From JAKVBH01 sp049800955 (lineage in GTDB: Bacteria; Pseudomonadota; Alphaproteobacteria; Rhodobacterales; Rhodobacteraceae), in the NCBI RefSeq assembly GCF_049800955.1, contig NZ_JBNAGA010000003.1:324625-388624 (forward strand): a stretch of 64,000 bases of DNA, written 5' to 3'. The position numbers were made by a program, and so were the translations under genes. The notes below the pieces were generated by a model. That model was given only the letters and a program-made list of their open reading frames with translations. It searched no databases and was not told where the DNA came from. Below are positions 54,240 through 62,327 of this stretch, one piece after another; the stretch's first letter is position 1; each line of letters starts with the position of its first letter.

Positions 54240-55114
54240 GCCCGCGCCTGCGTGGGCAGGGACGTCAGCGCGCGTTCAGCCCGGTGGGCCTCATCGGCCA
54301 GCACAGACCAATCGGGCACATCATTGTCCCACTCGACAAGCAGCGGGCGCGGCCCGCATTGCTCCAGCGTATAATCAAGCAGTGCCCAGACAGGCTCCGC
54401 GACTTCGGCGCCATGGGCGTCAATCAAGAGCGGTTGGCCATGATCGTCGTGGTCTTCTTCATGGCCCGCGAGATGGATCTCACCCACACGGTGTAATGGA
54501 AAGGCGTCGATATAGCTTTGGGGCGAAAACCCGAGATTGGTGGCGGAGACAAAGACATTGTTGACGTCGAGCAGCAGCCCGCAGCCCGTGCGCCGTGCGA
54601 TCTCATCCAAAAAGGCAGGTTCCTCCCAGGTGCTTTCTTCAAACGCGAGATAGGAAGAGGGATTTTCCAGCAGCATTTGCCGCCCAATGGCCTCTTGCAC
54701 TTCCTCCACATGATCGCAGACGCGCTGCAAGGTGGCGTCGGTATAAGGCAGGGGCAGCAGATCGTTCATGAAATGGCTGTCATGGGTCGACCAGGCGAGA
54801 TGTTCGGAAAAGCTGGCCGGATTGGCCCAGCTGACGAGATGCTTGAGCCGGGCGACATGTTCGGGATCGAGACGCTCCGCGCCCCCGATGGAAGCGCCAA
54901 CGCCATGGATCGACAGGGGAAACCGCTCGGCCAGATGGCGCAGCTGCGCAATGGGGCGGCCGCCATCGCCCATGTAATTCTCCGCATGCACTTCAAACCA
55001 CGCCACGGGCGCAGGATTGTTCAGAATGTCAGTCCAGTGCTGCGGCTTGTAGCCCACACCGGGCAGGGGCGGCAGCGCTTCAGAACGGGGGGCAACATCA
55101 TACATGGCAGACAT
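54236..55114 (-). CDS. bufB: BufB, multinuclear non-heme iron-dependent oxidase (DUF692)
   Basis: A 292-residue TIM-barrel enzyme of the MNIO (DUF692) family, which use two or three iron ions to convert cysteines of a precursor peptide to heterocycles. Probable metal ligands lie in SIHGVGASIGG (His70), FSEHLAWS (103-108), LLENPSSYL (150-155), LLDVNNVFVSATN (183-187) and EIHLAGHEE (214-218). With BufC it should modify the four-cysteine peptide encoded upstream, in the cytoplasm, before export. Overlapping genes show a tight operon. Confidence 0.93.
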   Translation of the reverse strand: MSAMYDVAPRSEALPPLPGVGYKPQHWTDILNNPAPVAWFEVHAENYMGDGGRPIAQLRHLAERFPLSIHGVGASIGGAERLDPEHVARLKHLVSWANPASFSEHLAWSTHDSHFMNDLLPLPYTDATLQRVCDHVEEVQEAIGRQMLLENPSSYLAFEESTWEEPAFLDEIARRTGCGLLLDVNNVFVSATNLGFSPQSYIDAFPLHRVGEIHLAGHEEDHDDHGQPLLIDAHGAEVAEPVWALLDYTLEQCGPRPLLVEWDNDVPDWSVLADEAHRAERALTSLPTQARA

Positions 55115-55226
55115 CGTCTCAGCTTAGTGGAAAGAGCGAAGCCTGTCTCGGGGATAAGGAGACAGGCTTCTGGGTGGCTGCGGCGCATCGGGATACGCCA
55201 CAGCAATCGGGTCAAAGGGCCCGGCC

Positions 55227-55532
55227 TTAGCCTTGGGGCAGGTCACGGTCCAGCTCTTCGAGCGAACCCATGCGTGCTTTGCCGTCGGCCATTGCAGGCA
55301 GCTCGATGTCGGCGCATGTGCCTGCGTCAACCAGCGTCCATGCGTTGCCTTGGTAGTCCACTGTGGAGGAACCGGCGCATGTTGTGCCGGGGCCCGCTGC
55401 ACAATCGTTTTGGCCTGCGAGCGAAACGCCGAAGCACTTTTCCTTGGCTTGCGCAGTGGCTGTCGTTGTGTGGGACACCAGAGCAGCAGCAACGGCACCA
55501 GCGACAGCAGCGGATTTAACAAGTTTCGACAT
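55227..55532 (-). CDS. bufA1: BufA1-type bufferin precursor (DUF2282)
   Basis: A 101-residue secreted peptide precursor. A Sec signal (MSKLVKSAAVAGAVAAALVS) ends near TATAQA|KEK. The mature part has the four DUF2282 cysteines at 33, 44, 52 and 73 (EKCFGV, GQNDCAAG, TTCAGSS, DAGTCADI) with conserved spacing. In the bufferin family these are oxidised by BufB/BufC, giving thiooxazole-type rings and a copper-binding periplasmic peptide that protects against copper. The C-terminal tail (SLEELDRDLPQG) is acidic. Good ribosome binding site AGGGAA; 112 bases separate it from bufB. Confidence 0.9.
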   Translation of the reverse strand: MSKLVKSAAVAGAVAAALVSHTTTATAQAKEKCFGVSLAGQNDCAAGPGTTCAGSSTVDYQGNAWTLVDAGTCADIELPAMADGKARMGSLEELDRDLPQG

Positions 55533-55844
55533 GAGTGTTTTCCCTTTTAGGTCAGAAATCGATGCCGCCGTGATTGGCGACTGAAAACAGATTAGGGGCG
55601 AAGTGACGCAATGCGCTACTCACGGGCACGTGCATCACGCGGCCGTGTGTCGCTTTGAGAGTTTTGTGAGGCGGGATCGCCGGTTTTTGGGGATTTTCCC
55701 GCCATTTTCGGGCTCTGGAGGCGCAAATGGCGATACGTTTGAAAGGTTTTTCGGATCAATTGTTACAATTTGTGTCACGCCCGAGCTGCTCTTGGCGCCC
55801 AGCTCACGCAACCGGGCGGGCATGTTACAAACGCGCAGCGGCGC
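55533..55844. other. Intergenic region upstream of the bufferin operon
   Basis: The 312 bases should carry the bufA1 promoter (minus strand). TGTTACAA occurs at 55761-55768 (within the palindrome TTGTTACAA) and again at 55823-55830, 62 bases apart, and could be a regulator site. I see no clear copper-regulator box or extracytoplasmic sigma-factor promoter. A 62-codon frame at 55635-55823 is not convincing. Confidence 0.5.
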
Positions 55845-56348
55845 TCAATCGTCCATCATCCACAGATCAGAGACGGTGAGCACGCGGGAGAGCACATCGG
55901 GAGGTGTAGTCGCCGCGACATCTATAATGTCGTTGAGCATCGCGATCCGGTAATGCAGCAGCGGTTCGTCCAGAAGTTTGTCAGCCAGCGTTTCGTCTTT
56001 CAGGAACCTCAGAAAGCGCGAGTCGGTGTAGCGCCGGAGCGGGGTGCTGAAATCCTCATGATCTTCGGGAACGTGCAGGCCCTCGTCGTAATGGGCATGC
56101 ATGACGACGGATGTGAAGCGAATCTCGTAGCGGCGACAGCCGGGGCGCACAACGATGGCGCGGCTCCCGCTGAGAACGGCATCAAGCTCTGGCAGGCCTG
56201 TATCCGGGGCTTGCTCTTCGTCATCAACCCGCGTGCCATCGGCCCACAGGACCAGCTCACCGCTGCCGGATGCGATTTCCATGCCCGCGAAGGCAAGCCC
56301 GTTTTCCCGCGCGAGGCGTGCCGCGGCGGCGGCGCCTTTGAGCGTCAC
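55845..56348 (-). CDS. Hypothetical protein coupled to thrS
   Basis: A 167-residue protein of unknown function. It starts in the thrS stop (ATGA), so it is translated with thrS. The first half is a mixed alpha/beta fold with ASGSGELVLWADGTRV, the second more helical with HAHYDEGLHVPEDHED and RFLRFLKDETLADKLL. No motif points to a reaction. Possibly a family limited to Rhodobacterales. Confidence 0.72.
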   Translation of the reverse strand: MTLKGAAAAARLARENGLAFAGMEIASGSGELVLWADGTRVDDEEQAPDTGLPELDAVLSGSRAIVVRPGCRRYEIRFTSVVMHAHYDEGLHVPEDHEDFSTPLRRYTDSRFLRFLKDETLADKLLDEPLLHYRIAMLNDIIDVAATTPPDVLSRVLTVSDLWMMDD

Positions 56349-58294
56349 GCCACCTGATCGGGGGGCAAGGCGGATTGGCCCAGCTCCGTCACGATCTCAT
56401 CCAGCGCCGCCACGGCGGTTTGCTTTTCACCCAGGCGGCGTACCGTCACCGTGCGATCCGCCACCTCGCGGTGACCAATGGCCAGAATGACCGGAATCTT
56501 GCCGAGGCTGTGCTCGCGCACTTTGTAATTGATCTTCTCATTGCGAATGTCAGCTTCCGCACGCACGCCCGCTGCGGTCAGCGCGGCCACGACCTCATGC
56601 ACATAGTCATCGGCCTCCGAGACGATGGAGGCCACAACAACCTGGCGCGGGGCCAGCCAGAAGGGAAGTTTGCCCGCGTGGCTTTCGATCAGGATTCCGA
56701 TGAAGCGTTCAAAAGAGCCCAGCGTGGCGCGGTGCAGCATGACGGGACGATGCTTCGCCCCGTCAGAACCGATATAGGTGGCGTCGAGCCGCTCGGGGAG
56801 GACGAAATCCACCTGATGGGTGCCGCATTGCCAATCGCGGCCAATGGCATCGGTCAGAACAAATTCCAGCTTGGGGCCGTAGAAGGCGCCCTCGCCGGGG
56901 TTCAGCTCGAACTCGCAACCTGCGGCAAGCGTGGCCGCCTTGAGGGCGTCTTCGGCTTTGTCCCAGACCTCATCGGAGCCCGCACGTTTTTCGGGGCGGT
57001 CTGAGAATTTGACCTTGAAGCTGTCAAAGCCGAGGTCGCGGTAGACTTCGCCGAGGAAGTCGATAAAGCGTTTTGTTTCATCTTCGATCTGATCCTCTCT
57101 GCAGAAAATATGGCCATCATCCTGGGTGAATCCGCGTACGCGCATGATCCCGTGAAGGGCCCCGGAAGGTTCATATCTATTGCACGAACCGAATTCGGCC
57201 ATACGCAATGGAAGATCGCGGTAAGATTTTAAGCCTTGGTTAAAAATTTGCACATGGCAGGGGCAGTTCATCGGTTTGAGCGCATTGACCGCTTTTTCGC
57301 GAGCGTGGTCTTCGTCCACTTCGACGATGAACATGTGCTCTTGATACTTGTCCCAGTGGCCCGACGCCTCCCACAAACGCCGGTCGACGACTTGCGGTGT
57401 ATTCACCTCGACATAGCCGCCCTTGGTCTGCATGCGGCGCATGTAATCCTGCAGGCCGGTGTAGATGCGCCAGCCGTTGGGGTGCCAGAAGATCTGGCCC
57501 GGCGCTTCTTCCTGCATGTGAAAGAGGTTCATCTCACGACCCAGCTTGCGGTGATCGCGTTTGGCGGCTTCCTCCAGCATGTTGAGATGCTTGCGCAGCG
57601 CCTCTTTGTTGAGGAAGGCCACGCCGTAGATCCGTTGCAGCATGGCGCGATCACTGTCGCCGCGCCAATAGGCGCCCGCCACGGACATGAGCTTGAACGC
57701 ATCGGCCGGCACCTGACCGGTGTGTTGCAGATGCGGGCCGCGGCAGAGATCCTGCCAATCCCCATGCCAATACATGCGCAGCGGCTCATCGCCGGGGATC
57801 GCGTCAATCAGTTCGACCTTGTAGGGCTCGCCATTGTCCTCATAATGCTTGATCGCCCGGGCCCGATCCCAGACTTCGGTGGTCACGGGCTCGCGCTTGT
57901 TGATGATCTCGCGCATTTTCTTTTCGATGGTGCCAAGGTCTTCGGGTGTGAAGGGCTCGGCGCGGTCAAAGTCATAATACCAGCCATGTTCGATCACCGG
58001 GCCGATGGTGACCTTCACATCCGGCCAGATTTCCTGAACTGCGCGCGCCATAATGTGCGCCAGATCGTGGCGCACCAGTTCAAGCGCCTGCGCCTCGTCT
58101 TTCAACGTGTGCAGCGCAAAGCTTGCATCGGCTGTGATAGGCCATTGCAGATCGTGATGCGCGCCGTTGACTGTCGCGGAGATGGCTTTCTTGCCCAGCG
58201 AAGTGGAGATGTCGGATGCGACCTCAGCAGGCGTGATGCCTGCGGGGTAGCTGCGCGCATTGCCATCGGGAAGGGTAAGGGTGATCTGGGCCAT
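56345..58294 (-). CDS. thrS: Threonine--tRNA ligase
   Basis: A 649-residue ThrRS: N-terminal TGS domain (AQITLTLPDGNARSYPAG), editing domain (about 65-230, with HDLAHIMARAVQEIWPDVKV), class II catalytic core with the zinc cysteine in MNCPCHVQIF and the motifs RYEPSGALHGIMRVRGFTQD and HRATLGSFERFIGILIE, and the anticodon-binding domain at the end. The start at 58294 begins the TGS domain; 39 upstream codons are left out. Confidence 0.97.
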   Translation of the reverse strand: MAQITLTLPDGNARSYPAGITPAEVASDISTSLGKKAISATVNGAHHDLQWPITADASFALHTLKDEAQALELVRHDLAHIMARAVQEIWPDVKVTIGPVIEHGWYYDFDRAEPFTPEDLGTIEKKMREIINKREPVTTEVWDRARAIKHYEDNGEPYKVELIDAIPGDEPLRMYWHGDWQDLCRGPHLQHTGQVPADAFKLMSVAGAYWRGDSDRAMLQRIYGVAFLNKEALRKHLNMLEEAAKRDHRKLGREMNLFHMQEEAPGQIFWHPNGWRIYTGLQDYMRRMQTKGGYVEVNTPQVVDRRLWEASGHWDKYQEHMFIVEVDEDHAREKAVNALKPMNCPCHVQIFNQGLKSYRDLPLRMAEFGSCNRYEPSGALHGIMRVRGFTQDDGHIFCREDQIEDETKRFIDFLGEVYRDLGFDSFKVKFSDRPEKRAGSDEVWDKAEDALKAATLAAGCEFELNPGEGAFYGPKLEFVLTDAIGRDWQCGTHQVDFVLPERLDATYIGSDGAKHRPVMLHRATLGSFERFIGILIESHAGKLPFWLAPRQVVVASIVSEADDYVHEVVAALTAAGVRAEADIRNEKINYKVREHSLGKIPVILAIGHREVADRTVTVRRLGEKQTAVAALDEIVTELGQSALPPDQVA

Positions 58295-58518
58295 GGATAT
58301 GGGCCTCCTCGTCATTTTGGCGCCTACGAAACGCCCGGTTGCGATTATGTGGTTCTTGACGGGGTTTTCGCGCCGAGGCCCGGGGAAGTCAACCTTTGGC
58401 GCTGTATACAAAGGTATGCTCTATATCCGACATTTTTGTATTCAAATCCGACCTTTAGGGCTTGATTGCTGCGCTGCATCGGTTATTTAGTTTCGCATAA
58501 GAAACACTAGGAGTAACA

Positions 58519-58722
58519 ATGATGCCCAGCCCAAACCGCAATATCGAGTTGTCGGTGGAAGACATGGAACTGATCGAATCCGCTCTTCGGGCGCGCAAGG
58601 CAGCACGCGCGTCAGATGATGCACGTTGTGACGAAGCGCGGGAAATCCATGAGTTGTTGGGCCGCCTGCATAACCAGAAGGTGTTCTACCGCCCAAGCTC
58701 GGCGCCCTACGTCAGCGGCTGA
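58519..58722 (+). CDS. Small hypothetical protein
   Basis: A 67-residue charged protein, MMPSPNRNIELSVEDMELIE, mostly helical (ESALRARKAARASDDARCDE, then AREIHELLGRLHNQ) with a tail ending YVSG. AGGAG lies 5-9 bases before the tandem ATGs and a terminator follows, so it is a real monocistronic gene. I recognise no family. Small size and an antitoxin-like helix are not enough to claim a toxin-antitoxin role; no toxin is adjacent. Confidence 0.72.
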   Translation: MMPSPNRNIELSVEDMELIESALRARKAARASDDARCDEAREIHELLGRLHNQKVFYRPSSAPYVSG

Positions 58723-58748
58723 CACCCGACCTTCCGATGACCCTTGAC

Positions 58749-58778
58749 CGGCCCGCTCCTGCGGGCCGTTGTCGTTTT
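58749..58778 (+). terminator. Rho-independent terminator after the small gene
   Basis: CGGCCCGC and GCGGGCCG (8 bp) with loop TCCT, 27 bases after the stop, followed by TTGTCGTTTT. Confidence 0.75.
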
Positions 58779-58877
58779 GGTTCCAACCATACCCGTCCCG
58801 CCGGGATCTGACCCAACGATGCAATTGCACCCGCCCCGCGCCTGCGCCACATTGCGCGCAAGAGGGAGGACAGCGTT

Positions 58878-59627
58878 GTGCCAGACATGTTTGCAGGTCC
58901 AGACGGACGCCAGATCGCGTATCATTTCACACCCGGGTCCGGCCCGGTCGTGGTTTTTCTGGGTGGGTTCAAATCCGATATGGAGGGCTCCAAGGCGCTG
59001 TTTCTTGAAGAGTGGGCCAAAGCGCGCGGTCAGGCGTATTTGCGGTTTGACTATTCCGGTCATGGCCAATCCTCGGAAGCCTTCACCGATGGATGCATTG
59101 GAGATTGGGCCGCCGATGCCGAAGCGCTGATCCGGGCCAAAGCGCCGGGGGCCAAAGTCCTCGTGGGCTCCTCCATGGGCGGTTGGATCTCTCTGCTCCT
59201 GAGCAAACGGCTGGAGGGCATTGTCGGGCTCGTCAACATCGCTGCGGCCCCGGATTTCACCGAAGATGGCTTCTGGGCCGGTTTTTCCGACAGCCAACGC
59301 CGTGCTGTCATGGAGGAGGGCTATTTTGATGTGCCCTCCGAATACGGCGATCCTTATCGCATTACACGGCGGTTGATCGAAGACGGGCGCAATCATCTGG
59401 TGCTGCGCAGCCCGCTCGTGCTGCCGTTCCCAGTACGCGGCTTGCAAGGCACCGAGGACAGCTCCGTCAGCACGCAGACAGCCCTGCGTTTGTTGGATCA
59501 TGCCCAGTGTGCGGACATGACATTAACGCTCAAGACAGGCGCGGATCACTCGTTTTCCGCGCCAGATTGCCTGCCGCTGATCACGGCGGCCATTGAAGAC
59601 GTGCTCCGGCACGATGCCGGGTCATGA
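58878..59627 (+). CDS. Alpha/beta hydrolase (ABHD10-like)
   Basis: A 249-residue serine hydrolase with the nucleophile Ser99 in VLVGSSMGGWISLL, an oxyanion region VVVFLGGFKSD, DYSGHGQS and a catalytic His in TGADHSFSAPDC. The fold and length resemble ABHD10-like acyl-protein thioesterases and carboxylesterases. It begins at a GTG with AGGGAGGA upstream. Its stop overlaps the start of a second, membrane-anchored hydrolase, so the two are coupled. Confidence 0.88.
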   Translation: MPDMFAGPDGRQIAYHFTPGSGPVVVFLGGFKSDMEGSKALFLEEWAKARGQAYLRFDYSGHGQSSEAFTDGCIGDWAADAEALIRAKAPGAKVLVGSSMGGWISLLLSKRLEGIVGLVNIAAAPDFTEDGFWAGFSDSQRRAVMEEGYFDVPSEYGDPYRITRRLIEDGRNHLVLRSPLVLPFPVRGLQGTEDSSVSTQTALRLLDHAQCADMTLTLKTGADHSFSAPDCLPLITAAIEDVLRHDAGS

Positions 59628-60604
59628 AAACTGTGATGCGCTGGATGGGCCGGCTGGTTCTGCTGGTCCTTGCGGCCATCGCGGGTTTTGCCGCCCTCGC
59701 GCCCCGAGAACCCGTTGTGACGGAGGTCAGCTTTGATGCAGATGCCATCGGCGAGGATTTGGACGCCTATCTTGCGGCGCAGGAAGCGCGCTTTCCGGAT
59801 ATCACCCCGGGGACAGAGAAACGCGTGCTTTGGGCAGGAGAGCCGGGCCACCAGACCGATCTCGCCGTGCTCTATGTGCACGGGTTTTCAGCGACGTCGG
59901 AGGAAATCCGTCCTGTGCCGGACCGCGTTGCCGAGGCGCTGGGCGCGAACCTCGTGTTCACACGGCTGACAGGTCACGGGCGCAGCGGCGCGGCCATGGC
60001 AGACACGTCCCTGGAGGCCTGGATGAACGATCTGGCCGAAGCGCTGGCTGTGGCGCGTCGCGCGGGGCGAGAGGTGATCGTCCTCTCGACCTCCACCGGC
60101 GCGACGTTGGCCACGATCGGCGCGCTCGATCCAACTCTGCAAGAGGGGATCAAGGGGCAGGTGTTCATCTCGCCAAACTTTGGGATCAATTCGCCCGCTG
60201 CCGTGATCCTGACCTGGCCGGGGGTGCGCTGGTGGGGGCCGCTTGTTGCGGGGGCTGAGCGCAGCTTTACGCCGCAAAATGATGATCATGCCCGCTACTG
60301 GAGTACGCGCTATCCAACGGTCGCGCTCATGCCCATGGCCGCCGCCGTGCGCCACGCCCGCGCGCTTGATGTGAGCGCGATCACCCAGCCTTTGCTCGCT
60401 ATGTTTTCGGATGAGGACCGTGTCGTGTCGCCTGACGCCACCCGCGCGGTGGCGACCTTGTGGGGCGGGGAGGTGAGACGCGAGATCGTGCGCCTGGGTG
60501 ATGGAGATGATCCCTACAACCATGTGATCGCAGGCGACATTCTCAGCCCCGGGCAAACAGACAAGACCGTGACGGTGATCCTGGACTGGATCGCGGGGCT
60601 CTAG
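59624..60604 (+). CDS. Alpha/beta hydrolase with N-terminal signal anchor
   Basis: A 326-residue hydrolase with a hydrophobic anchor (residues 9-26, GRLVLLVLAAIAGFAALAP). The catalytic serine is Ser157 in IVLSTSTGATLA and the His is probably in DDPYNHVIAGD; VLYVHGFSATSEE gives the oxyanion loop. Similar to lysophospholipase/carboxylesterase-like proteins with a periplasmic domain. It overlaps the preceding hydrolase gene by four bases and the stop of the convergent secreted-protein gene. Confidence 0.87.
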   Translation: MKTVMRWMGRLVLLVLAAIAGFAALAPREPVVTEVSFDADAIGEDLDAYLAAQEARFPDITPGTEKRVLWAGEPGHQTDLAVLYVHGFSATSEEIRPVPDRVAEALGANLVFTRLTGHGRSGAAMADTSLEAWMNDLAEALAVARRAGREVIVLSTSTGATLATIGALDPTLQEGIKGQVFISPNFGINSPAAVILTWPGVRWWGPLVAGAERSFTPQNDDHARYWSTRYPTVALMPMAAAVRHARALDVSAITQPLLAMFSDEDRVVSPDATRAVATLWGGEVRREIVRLGDGDDPYNHVIAGDILSPGQTDKTVTVILDWIAGL

Positions 60605-61011
60605 ACGCCAACCTCCGGGCCAAGACAGAGCATGGGTTCGTCTGTGCGGCGCGCCTCATAAAGGACGCGGCCGCTCTCGCCCATGAAGGTCGCGATCAGG
60701 CCCTGGGCGCTGCGTTCGAACGTCCAGCATTGGGAGGTTTCGGGCCGGTCTTCATAGACAAAGCAGATCTGGCTTTCGGCGCCTTCGTACCAATAGCCTT
60801 CCTTGCATTGGCCATCGAGAAAGGACCAGCGCACGCGGCGGTTCTCGCGGTAGTCTTCTGCGCCATAGTCCTGACCTTGCGAGCCGAAATAAAGCGTCTT
60901 GCCAGTGGTGTAGGCTTCGAATTCCGCCGCCGACATGGCGGCTTCGCTGCTCTCAGTGCTGCACAGGAGCGCGATCGCCAGGGCGGGCAGGTATGTCGTC
61001 CATCGGGTCAT
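60601..61011 (-). CDS. Secreted four-cysteine protein, unknown
   Basis: A 136-residue protein with a signal peptide (MTRWTTYLPALAIALLCSTE, cleaved near SSEA|AMSA). The mature part has about 110 residues, is rich in aromatic and charged residues and has four cysteines (QCKEG, ICFVY, QCWTF, LCLGP), likely two disulfides. I recognise it only as a roseobacter-type family of small periplasmic proteins. Its first 59 bases overlap the end of the alkB-like gene on the same strand. Confidence 0.75.
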   Translation of the reverse strand: MTRWTTYLPALAIALLCSTESSEAAMSAAEFEAYTTGKTLYFGSQGQDYGAEDYRENRRVRWSFLDGQCKEGYWYEGAESQICFVYEDRPETSQCWTFERSAQGLIATFMGESGRVLYEARRTDEPMLCLGPEVGV

Positions 61012-62128
61012 GGGGCCAGTTTGGCAGAGGTCGTCTGCCGGGGCCAGTCCCTCTTGCGTGATCGAGGACCGCTTGCGGAATATCGCGTGCGCGTCGTCCG
61101 TCGGGGCCTTCGGCCTTCAGGCGCCATCGTTGCGCGCGGTGATCCATCAAGCGGCGCCAGATCGGCGGCACCAGTGCAATGACCGCCATGACCGGCAAAG
61201 ACTGCGGCAATGTGGGCATCGTGTCCCGATCCAGCGCAAGCGCCGGAAAGGGGCGGGCGGGGTTCATGTGGTGGTCCGAGTGGCGTGGCGCGTTGAGCAT
61301 CATGGCCGATGAATACCAGCGCGGCGCGTTCCAGCTGTGATGCGGGCCCACAGGCTCTGGTTTGCCATTGGCCAGAACCCGGCGGCGGAGCCCATAGTGC
61401 TGCACATAGTCCGACAGCATCAATTGCCATGCCGCGTAGGCGGAGAGAATTGCCAGAACCCCAACGCCAGACCATCCGCCAAGCGCAAACGCCAGCGCCA
61501 ATGCCGTGGAGGACACCAGCGCATCGCTCAGAAACGGATGGCTCCACAGGCTGGGTTTGGGCTCCAGCTGCGCGCGGGCCGCGCTTTCGGCGGCCAGGCC
61601 TTCGGTATATTCGCCCACGGCGCAGCGCAGGGCAAAGGCCCAGAAGCCCTCACCGACACGCGCTGAATTGGGATCGCGATCTGTCGCGGCATGGACGTGA
61701 TGCACGCGCAGATGCGCGCTGGCGTGGTGGCCATAAAGGATGCTCGCGTAGAGCGCGCGACCGAGTCTGCGTGTGCTGCGTAAGGGGCGATGGATCAGCT
61801 CATGGGCATTCGAATTTGACACCTGCCCAAACCAGAGCCCCGCGCCCGTCACGAGGAGCACCTTGTCGAGCATCGACAGCGCGGGGTTGCTGGACACAGC
61901 CCAGACCACCAGCGGCAAGAGCAACAAATGCGCAACGCCCAGGCCAATGCTCAGCCCGGCGCCGCTGGCCTCGTGCGTGTCGGGCATGGTTTTGTTGGCG
62001 ATCTTGTCGAGGAAAAAGACCAGCACAGTGATGGACAAAACGCCCGCTGCAGCCCAGACGCCGCCCCACAGGGCACCCGCCGCCAGAAGGACGGCAGGCA
62101 GAAGCGACGCGATGGCAAACCAGATCAT
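60953..62128 (-). CDS. AlkB-type alkane 1-monooxygenase
   Basis: A 391-residue integral-membrane non-heme di-iron hydroxylase. Histidine boxes are intact: HELIH at 109-113, the cluster HHASAHLRVHH (134-144), SDYVQHYGLRRR in the centre, and LNAPRHSDHH later. About six transmembrane helices precede and lie between these boxes. It would hydroxylate alkanes or related hydrocarbon chains at the terminal carbon, using rubredoxin for electrons; no rubredoxin gene is in the window. The C-terminal tail runs 59 bases into the next gene. Divergent from the formate-dehydrogenase-like gene. Confidence 0.92.
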   Translation of the reverse strand: MIWFAIASLLPAVLLAAGALWGGVWAAAGVLSITVLVFFLDKIANKTMPDTHEASGAGLSIGLGVAHLLLLPLVVWAVSSNPALSMLDKVLLVTGAGLWFGQVSNSNAHELIHRPLRSTRRLGRALYASILYGHHASAHLRVHHVHAATDRDPNSARVGEGFWAFALRCAVGEYTEGLAAESAARAQLEPKPSLWSHPFLSDALVSSTALALAFALGGWSGVGVLAILSAYAAWQLMLSDYVQHYGLRRRVLANGKPEPVGPHHSWNAPRWYSSAMMLNAPRHSDHHMNPARPFPALALDRDTMPTLPQSLPVMAVIALVPPIWRRLMDHRAQRWRLKAEGPDGRRARDIPQAVLDHARGTGPGRRPLPNWPHDPMDDIPARPGDRAPVQH

Positions 62129-62327
62129 GGCGGGCGAATCTCTCCAAACTGCTCTCGAGCCTAGCAGATTTGTTCACAATCGGAGGTTAATGGCGCTTTT
62201 CGGCAACCTCGTGTCCTTCCCATGGCGCATCTAAGGCGCGCGTTGGGCGGTAAGTGTCGTTTTTGTCGCGGTGTCTGGCGATGCCCAGACTAGAATCTCC
62301 AAAAATGTGACGGAGGAGTTGCGCGCC

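Noticed and set aside
55635..55823. 62-codon minus-strand frame upstream of bufA1
   Set aside because: No good ribosome binding site, low-complexity composition and no recognisable domain; it lies in the likely promoter region of the bufferin operon.
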